NCBI GenBank assembly: GCA_963210315.1
Contig: OY723290.1
Coordinates: 620,001-684,000, forward strand
DNA length: 64,000 bases
Origin: Rhynchopus euleeides
Taxonomy: Eukaryota; Euglenozoa; Diplonemea; Diplonemida; Diplonemidae
Direction of reading: 5' to 3'
Part shown: piece after piece, positions 31,837 to 43,113 of the stretch
How positions within the stretch are numbered: the first letter of the stretch is position 1
How the letters are laid out: each line of letters begins with the position of its first letter
Notes under the pieces: model-generated
What the model saw: the letters and a program-made list of their open reading frames with translations, nothing else
Databases searched by the model: none
Told to the model about the DNA's origin: nothing
Made by a program: the position numbers and the translations under genes

Positions 31837-34715
31837 GCCCTACCCTACCCTACCCTACCCTACAGCACGTCGGGGGTACCCACAACCCGACCCAACCCTA
31901 CCCTAGGGTGAGGGTTGGGTACCCATAACCCGACCCAACACGACCCTACCCAACCCAGGGGTCAGGGCCAGGGTTGATCCTAGACCCAACCCAACCCAAG
32001 GGTTAGGGTCAGGGTTGACCCCAGACCCTACCCAACCCTAGGGTAAGGGTCAGGGTTGACCCTAGACCCTACCCAACCCTAGGGTTAGGGTTAGGGTTAA
32101 CCCTTGACCCTACCCTAACCCTAGGGTTAGGGTTAGGGTTAACCCTAGACCCTACCCAACCCTCGGGTTAGGGTCAGGGTTGACCCTAGACCCTACCCAA
32201 CCCTAGGGTTAGGGTCAGGGTAAACCCCTAGACCCTACCCTAACCCTAGGGTTAGGGTTAGGGTTAACCCTTGACCCAACCCTAGGGTTAGGGTCAGGGT
32301 TAACCCTAGACCCTACCCTAACCCTAGGGTTAGGGTTAACCCTTGACCCAAGCCTAGGGTTAGGGTCAGGGTTGACCCCAGACCCTACCCAACCCTAGGG
32401 TTAGGGTTAGGGTAAACCCTTGACCCAACCCTAGGGTTAGGGTCAGGGTTGACCCCAGACCCTACCCAACCCTAGGGTAAGGGTCAGGGTTGACCCTAGA
32501 CCCTACCCAACCCTAGGGTTAGGGTTAACCCTTGACCCAACCCTAGGGATAGGGTTAGGGTTGACCCTAGACCCTACCCTAACCCTAGGGTTAGGGTCAG
32601 GGTTAACCCTAGACCCTACCCTAACCCTAGGGTTAGGGTTAGGGTTAACCCTTGACCCAACCCTAGGGTTAGGGTTAGGGTTAACCCTTGACCCAACCCT
32701 AGGGTTAGGGTCAGGGTTGACCCTAGACCCTACCCAACCCTAGGGTTAGGGTTAGGGTTAACCCTTGACCCAACCCTAGGGTTAGGGTTAGGGTTGACCC
32801 TAGACCCTACCCTAACCCTAGGGTTAGGGTTAGGGTTAACCCTTGACCCAACCCTAGGGTTAGGGTCAGGGTTGACCCCAGACCCTACCCAACCCTAGGG
32901 TTAGGGTTAGGGTAAACCCTTGACCCAACCCTAGGGTTAGGGTCAGGGTTGACCCCAGACCCTACCCAACCCTAGGGTTAGGGTTAGGGTTAACCCTTGA
33001 CCCAACCCTAGGGTTAGGGTTGACCCTAGACCCTACCCTAACCCTAGGGTTAGGGTCAGGGTTAACCCTAGACCCTACCCTAACCCTAGGGTTAGGGTTA
33101 GGGTTAACCCTAGACCCTACCGAACCCTCGGGTTAGGGTCAGGGTTGACCCTAGACCCTACCCAACCCTAGGGTTAGGGTCAGGGTTAACCCTAGACCCT
33201 ACCCTAACCCTAGGGTTAGGGTTAACCCTTGACCCAACCCTAGGGTTAGGGTCAGGGTTGACCCCAGACCCTACCCAACCCTAGGGTTAGGGTTAACCCT
33301 TGACCCAACCCTAGGGTTAGGGTCAGGGTTGACCCTAGACCCTACCCAACCCTAGGGTTAGGGTTAGGGTTAACCCTTGACCCAACCCTAGGGTTAGGGT
33401 TAGGGTTGACCCTAGACCCTACCCTAACCCTAGGGTTAGGGTCAGGGTTAACCCTAGACCCTACCCTAACCCTAGGGTTAGGGTTAGGGTTAACCCTTGA
33501 CCCAACCCTAGGGTTAGGGTCAGGGTTGACCCTAGACCCTACCCTAGGGTTAGGGTAGGGTATAGGGTTAACCCCAACCCTGATCCGAGGGTTGGGTCGG
33601 GTCTAGGGTTCACCCTGACCCAAACCCGAACCCTAGGGTAGGGTTGGGTCTAGGGTGAACCCTAACCCTAGGGTCGGGCAGGGTCTTGGGTTAACCCCCA
33701 ACCCTAACCCTCGGGTTGGGTAGGGTATAGGGTTAACCCTAACCCTAGGGTTGGGTTGTGTATAGGGTTAACCCTAACCCTAACCCTAGGGTAGGGTTGG
33801 GTCTTGGGTTAACCCTAACCCTAGGGTTGGGTAGGGTATAGGGTTAACCCTAACCCTAACCCTAGGGTTGGGTGGGGTATAGGGTTAACCCTAACCCTAG
33901 GGTTGGGTTGGGTCTAGGGTTAACCCTGACCCTAACCCTAGGGTTGGGTAGGGTATAGGGTTAACCCCAACCCTAACCCTAGGGTCGGGTTGGGTTAACC
34001 CTAACCCTAGGGTTGGGTTGGGTTAACCCTAACCCTAGGGTTGGGTTGGGTATAGGGTTAACCCTAACCCTAACCCTAGGGTTGGGTTGGGTCTAGGGTT
34101 AACCCTGACCCTAACCCTAGGGTTGGGTAGGGTATAGGGTTAACCCCAACCCTAACCCTAGGGTTGGGTTGGGTCTAGGGTTAACCCGAACCCTAACCCT
34201 AGGGTTGGGTTGGGTCTAGGGTTAACCCTAACCCTAACCCTAGGGTAGGGTTGGGTGTAGGGTTGGGTTGGGTCTAGGGTTAACCCTGACCCTAACCCTA
34301 GGGTAGGGTCTAGGGTTAACCCTAACCCTAGGGTAGGGTTGGGTCTAGGGTTAACCCTGACCCTAACCCTAGGGTAGGGTTGGGTGTAGGGTTAACCCTA
34401 ACCCTAGGGTAGGGTTGGGTGTAGGGTTGGGTTGGGTATAGGGTTAACCCTGACCCTAACCCTAGGGTAGGGTCTAGGGTTAACCCTAACCCTAACCCTA
34501 GGGTTGGGTAGGGTGTAGGGTTAACCCTAACCCTAGGGTAGGGTTGGGTCTAGGGTTAACCCCAACCCTAACCCTAGGGTTGGGTAGGGTGTAGGGTTAA
34601 CCCTGACCCTAACCCTAGGGTTGGGTAGGGTATAGGGTTAACCCTAACCCTAGGGTGAGGGTAGGGTCTGGAGTTAACCCCAACCCCAACCCTAGGGTTG
34701 GGTAGGGTCTAGGGT
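31837..34715. repeat. Interstitial telomere-like repeats in palindromic units
   Basis: CCCTAA/TTAGGG units alternate in orientation every 20-30 bp (CCCTAACCCTAGGGTTAGGGTT), giving a higher-order period near 50-60 bp. The left two thirds contain GACCCTAGACCCTACCC variants. From about 33550 the units change to GGGTTGGGTCTAGGGTTAAC. Confidence 0.95.
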
Positions 34716-34838
34716 CACCCGTAACCCTCGAAATCGGGCCCAAATCGCCAAAATGGGCACCCCTCGAAAAAAAAATTCGAAAAGGTCCCCCTACCCACAC
34801 CTGGAAATTACCAAAAAATCTGGGACCCCGGCGGCCCC
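34716..34838 (-). repeat. Non-telomeric spacer shared with element U
   Basis: On the minus strand it contains TAGGGGGACCTTTTCGAATT, then a T-run and TCGAGGGGTGCCCATTTTGG. Element U at about 21938-21985 carries TAGGGGGACCCTTTTCGAAT, a T-run and CGGGGTGGCCAGAATGGG. Confidence 0.6.
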
Positions 34839-34931
34839 AACCCTAGGGTAGGGTAGGGTAGCCCCCCCCCCCCCCTCCCCCCCCCGGCACGGAGAAACTT
34901 AACGTTCGACCCGAATTAGCCAGAGGCCTGC

Positions 34932-37048
34932 GGGAGGGGGTGATTCCAGTCGCTTTTGCAGAAAACCTCTGCCGTGGTGAGAATCCTGGGAAGTCGATAG
35001 GAGACTTGCACAGACAAAGGGGCCTGCAAAATCTATTTGATCACACGCCACTCCACGCTTCTATACAGGAGATCTACTAAAGGGAAAATGGCGAATTCGG
35101 GAGACACAGAGGCTGCGCATCTGCGTGCTTTGTAATGAAAGGTCGCACCAAGGATGGCACACGCTCCCTCCCACTGCTCCAAAAAAAAGGATTGCATGTG
35201 GTGTGCGTTTTTTAAAAAACGCTTTGGAGTATTGTGTTCTTTTTACTTGTACGAACGGTGCATGTGTGCAGATACACCGAACGCAACCACGAGTCTTTTT
35301 AGTTGGAAAACACATTGTTCTGCCAATATAACATAAAAAAACGTTTTGAGACCAGAGCTTGCGGAGAGCCCTCACGAGAGAGAAGGGCCACTGCGCGCCA
35401 CCACCCGAGCAGGCCCGGTGGTGGCCTACGGCTTGCGTCAGCAAGCCAGCACTGTCGCATTCATAGGGCACACTGCAGTTCCGTCGGCGTGTGAGAGTGA
35501 ACATCGCAGAACTGTGTGAAAGTATATCCGAGGAGGCGAATCCCCGAGAGGTTGGTGGAGGAGGGTCGTATGTAGACCAGGGCATAACATCGTGTGAGTG
35601 GCCGGTGATGCACAGAATAATAGGACGCAACAAGCCGGCTTCCCCGTCACTCAAATTGCAGATCGCGTCCGAACGTCTGAGGGGAGGGTGGGGAATATGC
35701 AATCAAGAACATGCCGAAGAGAGGAGGGCGACTCGGGAGGACGGGGCTTGAAACGCATGGCGACATAGTAGGGTGTGTACCCTGACGTATTATTCAAGGG
35801 CGTGTGTGTTTTTTTGACAGCAACATGGGGTCGGCGGGGGCTCTGCAAAGCAAGAGGCAGCCTTCCTCACGTGGTGGGGGATAGTGGGGATTATTCCATC
35901 TGTCCTGTGTTGGTGTGGGCGTTGCGTGGGCCACAAAGGAGGGGGGGGGGAACGGGAAGAAAATCAGCAGGGGTGGTGTCCTCCGTATGGGGGTCTGTGG
36001 GGTATTCTGTTTGAAAAAAAGTCAAAAAAAATCAAAAGAAAAGGGGGGGTAGTAGGGTTGGGTTGGGTATGTCGTCGGGTTGCCCCCTGGACACCCTGCG
36101 GTGATGTCGGGTGGCCCGTCTGACGAAGGGAGACGGCATTTTGTGACGACGCATTGAACGTGCTGGATACCCTGCACATTGGATACTGTGCGGGAGACCG
36201 GAGAAGGCATTTGGCTGATGTGCGGTTGTGGAGTGACTGTCAGGAGGAACACATTTCTCATCAGATGTCCTGCTGCACCACATTGCTTTGTTGTTGGCAG
36301 TGCCGTATCAATCCTAGCGCACTTCCGTCTCAGCGGCTGTGACATCTTGTCAGCCGGTGCCTGTTCTCTACCTCCCAGATCGTATCGGGGGGCAAGAAGG
36401 ACAACGGCCTTTATTCATCAAACCCTTTGCGAGAGCTGTACGCTGAGGTACCTTGGCCAGGCCCAGTGCTGCTGATGCAGTATCAACTTGTTGGTTTAGA
36501 ATAGGATGCGAGAAGGAAGCATGGTATGGGCACAAGGGGCGGGGGAGTAGAGTATGCGTAAACTTGAGCGCAGTGCGCCTTCGGCACTTTCGGGGTTTTA
36601 AGTTGGTTGATTTTTGATTTTGACTGGGGGTGACGAGGTGCTTTTATCATGGGGAACGTCGGGAAGAACCCCTTCATTCTGTGCCAAAACTGTGCCGGTG
36701 CAATGCAGGTTTCGTGAGGGTTCGCAAGGGTTTCACCTTTTTCCCTTGAGAAATTCTTGTCAGAAGGAGGTGTCACCCAGCAGCACTCAGCAGCGCCCCA
36801 GCTGCACTGCACTCTCTGTGAGAGATGCACTTTGTATAGGAGCGAAAAACCCCCACCTCACCCACCCCCATCCCACCCTTCGCCATCTTTTAGCTCGGCG
36901 TTGTCAGCAGGAACCAGGCAAACTTTGCCCTTGCACTGCCTCCACGCAGCATGCCATGGTCACGCTGAACCCGTTTTTCTTCCAGATTATTTTTTTGAAA
37001 AAAGCCCCCCCCCTCCCCGACAACAGCTCACCCCCCCCCCCTCCCGTA
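34932..37048. other. Intergenic, no gene seen
   Basis: 2.1 kb between the telomeric array and the PX gene. A minus frame of 213 codons (35061-35702) has no domain and atypical composition. C-runs near 37000-37040 lie just 3' of the PX gene on the minus strand. Confidence 0.5.
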
Positions 37049-38251
37049 TCAATACCCGTAGAACGCAACACCGCTCTTGTTGTAGAACACACCGTCAGGC
37101 GACGTGATCTCCTTCTCACGGTGTGTCCGTGAGGACCCCCGCGGGGGCGTAAGGAGGGTCGCCGTCGTCGGCGACAGAGGCCCGACCGAGCTGGAACCAT
37201 CGGAGTCGACAGACATAACCTCGGCACGGTCCAAGTCAAGCGGTGTGGACGACGGAGACGGGGGGGTGACGGAGATGACCGATGCGCACTCCTCTGGGAT
37301 CTCGGACCCGACGGACAGCGAGCTCACGCAGGTGCGGCTGGATGCACGGCTCGTCAGGGAGAGGCGCACGCCATCACGCGGCTTCCTGATGCCACGCTTC
37401 TTCGAGCTGCTGACCACAGCAGGATTCCCGACGGAGTGCCGCAGAGGCTCATCCGACGCACGGTGCGCCGCGACGAACAGCAGCGCCTCCGTCGCCGAGG
37501 GGATGGCATCCCCATGCGCCGGGCTGTGGAACCACTCGCAGAAGGCGCAGAACTCGACCCACCTCGCCCGCACCGCGTTCTGATCCTCCCCCAGCGAGGA
37601 CACAATGTTGTAGCCGTGCCGCTGGGTCTCCGTCACGGCGATGCGGTGGCTCGCCCACGGCAGGGACGGCATCAGCCGAGATGCGTACAGCGTCGCGCTG
37701 TCAGAGGCTGGGCACAGCTCCGGCAGAGGCCCATCCTCGTCATCGCTGTCGCTGTCGCATGCAATGTCTGTTGACTGCACTGCGATGTCCCGATACCGGC
37801 TGGCACGCCACAGCGTGGTGGACTGACGCACGGGGGCCCATGCGTTGTCGATAGGAGCGTCGGTGCTGCGCGGGGCTTCGGGCTGTTTGAGAAACTCATC
37901 AAGGTATGCCGCCGTTTCGCGGCATTCGAGGCTCGCCGCCAGGATGCGCCTCAGGTAGTCATCCAGGCCGATGCGGCGCCTCTCGATAGCGTCGCGGCTG
38001 TCATTCGTCGGGGAGAACAGGCAGCTCCCCTTGGCAGGGAACTGCGACTCCGTCGTGCCCACCTCGTTCATCACCACCTTCCGGAAGTCGAAGAACTCCG
38101 AGTAGCGCTTCTCCACAACCCAGCAGTGCTCCGGGGTCCGGACGACAACCGCGTATCTCACAACGTAGTCAACCCGGTTGAACACCAGGAGGGCCTGGGG
38201 GACGGAGACCTCCGTCTCATCCAGAACATGGAGGATGCTGGTCTGCAGCAT
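37049..38251 (-). CDS. PX-domain protein
   Basis: The protein has 400 residues from ATG 38251. The frame is open further upstream but reads as Pro-rich spacer, so this start is preferred. The PX phosphoinositide-binding domain occupies about residues 20-125. VVEKRYSEFFDFRKVV carries the Arg49-Tyr50 pair typical of PI3P binders, FPAKG (71-75) stands at the PxxP-like loop, and ERRRIGLDDYLRRIL (90-104) supplies the distal Arg. Residues 170-180 are acidic (DSDSDDEDG). The rest is Ser/Thr/Pro-rich and probably disordered, with a basic stretch SSKKRGIRKPRDG near residues 283-295 and an end in FYNKSGVAFYGY. Known PX proteins work at endosomes and vacuoles; an endosomal adaptor role is inferred. No second folded domain is seen. 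Confidence 0.88.
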   Translation of the reverse strand: MLQTSILHVLDETEVSVPQALLVFNRVDYVVRYAVVVRTPEHCWVVEKRYSEFFDFRKVVMNEVGTTESQFPAKGSCLFSPTNDSRDAIERRRIGLDDYLRRILAASLECRETAAYLDEFLKQPEAPRSTDAPIDNAWAPVRQSTTLWRASRYRDIAVQSTDIACDSDSDDEDGPLPELCPASDSATLYASRLMPSLPWASHRIAVTETQRHGYNIVSSLGEDQNAVRARWVEFCAFCEWFHSPAHGDAIPSATEALLFVAAHRASDEPLRHSVGNPAVVSSSKKRGIRKPRDGVRLSLTSRASSRTCVSSLSVGSEIPEECASVISVTPPSPSSTPLDLDRAEVMSVDSDGSSSVGPLSPTTATLLTPPRGSSRTHREKEITSPDGVFYNKSGVAFYGY

Positions 38252-40035
38252 TGTCGCGAATTCAGAGGGGTGGGGGGAGTGGGGGATGTGAGAAAGGGCG
38301 AATAAGAAAAGACAGAATTCAACAGGATTTATCAGGGGGGGGGGTTGTGAGAAAGGAAGGGGAAGCCGCGAATTCAGCGCCTTCTGTGTATTTTCCGGTT
38401 CGATATGCCCGGGGGGGTGTGTGGGGTGTGGGGGGGGACGCCCTTTTGGTGCAGTGGGGTTCAAGGATCCCTTTTATAGGACAGTCCTCCAAAGGACCAA
38501 ACACCTGGGGATCAGTTCAGAATCTGAAACGGAAACGCCGTAAGGGGGAGGCTGTGGCTGTGGTATATATCACGTTCCGTCGTAAGCCCCGAGGGCGGAG
38601 CAGAAGAAGGGGGAAAGGTTGCCCCGCGGTTGGAGTGTAATCTCTGTGTGTGTGGGGTGTCTGAATGTGATCCCATGACACGGTTGAGCGTGGGTGATCA
38701 CGGGCAAATCAAAAGCACCCTCCCCCGACGAGGTTTTCCCTTCTTGACTGCCATCAATGGGGGAGAGGGTGGAGGGATCCACGGGGGGGAGGTGGGGGAG
38801 TTGAGTTGGGGTGGAGGCAGTGCGGTGTGGCTCAGCGCTGCTCCCAGTTATTCGCACCCCACCCACCCCACCCCACCCCACCTTCTCCCCCATCCCCGAC
38901 CCAGAGATCAGAGAGAGAGAGAGGGGGGGTGCTGTGTACGCTGCGCTCGGAACCTTTGTGCCAGGTTAGGGGTTATATCGGCCGTATTTCCTAATCGCTG
39001 CAGAGGGGTTCGTCCCCCCTCACCCCCCCACCCCTCCATCCCCCCCACCCCTTGACCCCACCTTTGATACCCCTCCTCCGTGACAACCGTCTTCCGAAAT
39101 AGCTCTTTGAGGTAGGTGCCGGAGGGGGTATGGATAGTAGATATGTAGAAAATCAGACGATAGGGGCCCTCGCTACCAGCTCACAGCTCGTCACAACTCG
39201 TCAGCCAGTGAGGGGGGGGGGAGTGGGGCTGTTGCTCGCTTTTTCTCACTCAGTCACATCTGGTAGCGAAGGCCTCCCGATCTACATGTTTGAAAAACGT
39301 GTCTCGGTGTGAGGGAGAGTAGGGGCGTGGTTGTATTTTAAAATAGAGAGGCGCGGTGCCGTGCCGTTTTACTGCGCCCCTGTTTGGAATTCAAAACAAA
39401 AATAAAATGTGGCCATGCAAGCGGTGTGGACAGGTGGATAGATAGGGAGGAAACGCAGAACACAGGCAACATATCAGGAAAGGGCGAGCGTTCCACAAAA
39501 GAATACCTCTTTGTGTGCACAGGCGGCAGGCGGATATTCTGTTCAACCGCGTCTCTCATGCCAAAGGCGCAGGTGTACACCCGCCTTCAATTATTCTGCA
39601 AGATCGCCAGATGCATTCGTTTGTAACAATATCGATCACATGCCACTCTCGAAACCAACCGCTCATCCCAAACATAGTCCCCACCGCCCGACCCGGCCCA
39701 CCCCTTCCGCTGTGGTCTCAAGACCTCTTGAACTCTTGGTTTGGAATTGTGCGAATCCGGTATATCCGAAGCTGGAAGCTTCGCCGACCAGCTTTTGCAA
39801 GAAATCACGTTGAAATGCAGGCAGGAGGGCAGGAGGGCAGGAGGGGGCCCTGCTGCAGAGTGCTGTCTGCGATTGCGTCGCGGCCGGTGGATGTAGTAGC
39901 CATCGGCAGGCGAGCTGGTCAGGCTCGACCCAAAGGTAGGCCTGGGGTTTGAGCGAAAATATATCAACGGGAGAGAAGCATCGCCTGGAGGGCAAGACAC
40001 CCAGGGCAGGGTAGGGGGCGTCTGCACGGCCAGGA
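38252..40035. other. Intergenic, no gene seen
   Basis: 1.8 kb with G-runs near 38335, C-runs near 39017-39050 and a GA tract near 38910. Directly upstream of the PX start the minus strand is pyrimidine-rich. Confidence 0.5.
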
Positions 40036-42500
40036 TCAGCGCATCTGTCCGTGCTGCAGGCTCTGGTGTTCCTGGACCAGCATCTGGTAGGTTTGCTGCT
40101 CCTGCGGGGTGAGGGCCGCAACCTTCGACTGTGCCTCCAGCTGCTGGATGGCTGCCACAATCTGCTGGGCCCGCAGCTGCATCTGCTGTGCACGTGCCTG
40201 TTGCGCCTGCGGATACCCCGGTTGCATTGATTGCGGATGCGGCTGCTGTTGTTGCGCCTGAGCCGCCTGCTGTGCCTGTGCCTGTGCCTGCGCCTGCGCT
40301 TGCGCTTGCGCCTGAGCCGCTTGCTGCGCCTGTGCCTGCGCTTGCGCTTGCGCCTGAGCCGCCTGCTGTGCCTGCGCCTGCGCTTGCGCTTGCGCCTGTG
40401 CTTGGGCCTGCGCCTGGGCCGCCTGTTGTGCCTGCGCCTGAGCCTGAGCAGTCTGAGCTGCCTGCTGTGCCTGCGCTTGGGCCTGAGCCGCCTGCTGTGC
40501 CTGCTGTGCTTGCGCCTGCGCCTGAGCCGCCTGCTGTGCCTGCGCTTGCGCCTGCGCCTGTTGCGCCTGTGCTGCCTGTTCGGCCGCCTGCTGCTGGCCC
40601 TGAGCCACAAGCTGAGTCTTCTGCGCCTGGACGGCTGTCAGTTGCTGACTTGTACGGTCAGCATCAGCCTTTAGCTGCTGGTACATATGCATCTGCTGTG
40701 GCGTCATGGCCTGCCCTGCCTGCGCCAGTTGCTGCATCTCCTGTGCACGTGCTTGCACGTGACGCTGCAGTGCAGCCTCTTGCTGATGAAGCTGCTGCAA
40801 TTGCTGAATATGTTGAGCTGCCATCTGCGGGGGCTGCTGCTGCTGCTGCTGCTGCTGCGGCTGATGAGGGTGCTGCGCTGGCTGTGCTGGCTGCTGTGGC
40901 TGTTGCTGCTGCTGCTGCTGCGGGTTCGGATCCGATGCCTCCGCCTTTGGCCTCTCCCACTGAGTGCGCTGCTGCCGCGTTTGCGGGTCGGTGTAGACAT
41001 AGTACGGCCTGTGAGGGGGCGATGACAGCGCCACACCACTAAATACATACCTGCCCGTTTTCGGGTCCATCACCTCACTCCAGTGCAGCGGCATCGGCTC
41101 CGGGGTGCTGGGCTTTGACACCGGCGGCGTCGAAGCCTCCTGCGTGAATGCGTGGCACGGGGGCAGCACCATCGGCATACCTTCCTGAGCTCTTCAGCCT
41201 GGGCCACTTCCTTGGCACGCTCGTCCGCCTTGCGCTGCATCTCCTCCTGCGCGCGATGCAGCTCCTCCTCCTTCGCCTTGATGCGGTCCTCGTCCTCCTG
41301 GATGCGCTGCTGCCGCTCTGCCAGCTCCTGCGCCTTGCGCTCCGCCACCTCCGCTGCCTGGCGCTCGCTCTCTTCCTTCTCCTTCTGCCTCTGCACCTCT
41401 GCGGCAGAGGTGCCGAAGCTGAAGAAGTCTGCATCACCTGGCCCGGGCGGCGGGCGGTGCCCAGCAACCGGCTCAGCCACACTGAACATAGGCGTGGGGT
41501 CGGTCAGCGGCACCTGCACAGGCAGCGGCTGGACCGGGGGCGTGGGCTCGGCAGGAACAACCGGGGCCACGACAGGCTCCGGCACTGGAACAGCCGGCGC
41601 TGCGACAGGGGTCACCGGCAGCAGGGGTGCAAACGGGTCGATTCCACCGACAGCCGGCGGGGCTGCGGCGGGCACCGCTGCCGCAGTCGGAAGCGAATCC
41701 TTCTTCCGCTCGCTCGCCGCCTTGTTGAACTCCTCGAAGAACAGCGCGTCGTTGCTCGCCAGATCCGCAGCCCGCTGCTCCCACGGCAGATCCGAGGGCA
41801 GCTTGCGGGACACACCCCCGAGAGACGCAGGGGGCGAGGAGCTGGGCGCAGCCGCACCTGCCAGCATCGTGGGCGGCGCAATCTCAGTGGAGATGGTCTG
41901 CAGGAACGCAGGGTCCGACGCATCCAGTGTGTCCGCCGCAAAGATACGCAGCTCCTGCGGAAGCGTGCCGCACTTGTTGAAGTGCACGATGTTGACGGTG
42001 CGCGCCTCGTCGTTCATCAGCACATCGAGGCAGAGCTCCAGAGCCGCGTCACCCGGCATCACCACCAGCGTCTGCACATCCTGCTTCAGTGCAAGGTGCA
42101 TCAGGCGTGTGGCCAGCGCCTCGCCCACACCCTTAGACCGCCCTGGCCGGATGACACGGTCCTTCTTGGTGAAGGGGCATCCCACAGCAAGGCAGTTCAG
42201 CCGCAGGCTATTCGCACGGTGGTACTTGCACGCGCGGTTCTGGCAGTGTGGCGCAGAGTCGCCCGACACCTGGACCCGGTCGACACGGTAGCTGCTGAGC
42301 TTCAGCCGCCGCAGGAAGTCCGACTCTTCCTGCGTCTCCAGGTCCCCCTCCACATAGATGGCCAGGCGCTGCTTGAAATTCAGGCCGTACTTTTCGCTGA
42401 GCGCCTTCCACAGAAGCTCAGGGCCCACAGTCACCCCCAGCACCTCCTGGCACTCTAAGAGGTACTGCCAGTTCACCACCAAGGCAGCCTTGGCAGCCAT
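40036..42500 (-). CDS. NYN/PIN-like, coiled-coil, WW and Gln/Ala-repeat protein (two exons)
   Basis: Exons 41181-42500 and 40036-41139 join in phase 0 over a 41-nt intron (GTATGC...CGCAG), giving 807 residues from MAAKAALVVNWQYLL. Residues about 1-200 resemble a NYN/PIN-like nuclease fold (VVNWQYLL; GRSKGVGEALATRLMHLAL; VQTLVVMPGDAALEL), with Cys/His residues in the insert (CQNRACKYHR, CLAVGC) that may bind zinc. Some acidic positions usual in active NYN domains are not obvious, so activity is uncertain. A Pro/Ala linker with PDPFAP-like segments follows, then a charged coiled coil (about 366-440). The exon junction leads into a WW domain (W460, W501) with an extended loop (VALSSPPHRP). The tail is (AQ)n and Q-rich for about 200 residues. 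WW domains bind proline motifs; an RNA-processing role is inferred. Confidence 0.82.
41140..41180 (-). other. Spliceosomal intron, 41 nt, phase 0
   Basis: AAG|GTATGCCGATGG ... CATTCACGCAG|GAG. Its length is not a multiple of three. Without removal, the coiled-coil frame stops soon after and the WW exon lacks a credible start. Confidence 0.85.
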
Positions 42501-43113
42501 GTTGCCAACCGGTGTATGCGCTGCAGAGGGCGGGGATGAGGCTGGCTGTGGACAGACACGAGGAAACCCCCCCCCCCCCTCAGAGCAGTGCACCCGGCAC
42601 ATCGAGATCCCACCCCTCCGGCAGGCCAACCCCCCATATGCCGGAGGGGTGGCACCCAACGCTTTGCAATGGCAAACGGGGAAGGGGCGGGAGGCGGGGT
42701 CGGGGCGGGTCCAATCGCTTGTGTTTAGGTGCATCCTCGGGGGGAGGCGGGGAAGTGGGTCCTCGATGTTCAGGAGATGGCCCCCCCCACCAAGAATACA
42801 TCTCGAAACGGTGGGCACTGGCCCCGCGGTGGCTAGCGGCGCGGGGAAGTCACGGGGAGTAGGTGAGATGTTACTGTTGGGCAACGCAGCAGGACTATAC
42901 ACCAGCACCCTCAGGCGTGCACGGCAGCCCTGCCCTGCTTGAGGCTTGCACAGGAGTGGAGTAGGTGGCGATGCAGAGCTGCTGCATGTCAACGGGGGAG
43001 GGGAGGGGGGGGGGGGAATAGCGGGGTGTGGTGGCCGTCGAAGGAAAGAATAAAGTGCAGGTTGGCCGTGCCGTGTGTTCTTCGCAGAATACCGCACTCG
43101 CTCAGTGGCGCAT
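42501..43113. other. Intergenic, 5' side of NYN-WW gene
   Basis: Contains C-runs near 42567 and 42780 and G-runs near 43003. A GCCCTCTGCAG lies about 20 nt upstream of the start codon on the minus strand, suitable as a splice acceptor. Confidence 0.45.

Larger units (their letters stand above)
31778..34931. mobile_element. Telomere-like array bracketed by inverted repeats
   Basis: GCAGGCCTCTGGCTAATTC at 31778-31796 is perfectly inverted at 34913-34931. Homology continues inward through (A)ACTTAACGTT and a G/C-run directly into CCCTACCCTACCC at both ends. Everything between is degenerate telomere-type sequence except a 120-bp spacer near 34716-34838. No ORF of note. The inverted repeat may mark a mobile or foldback element whose cargo is telomeric repeats, or a scar of chromosome-end fusion with shared subtelomeric sequence. 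Confidence 0.7.

Noticed and set aside
35061..35702. 213-codon minus frame before the PX gene
   Set aside because: No domain, mixed composition and no start context. Not distinguishable from chance.
40131..41042. Plus frame rich in Ala/Pro opposite the NYN-WW gene
   Set aside because: It is the complement of CAG/GCC codon repeats.
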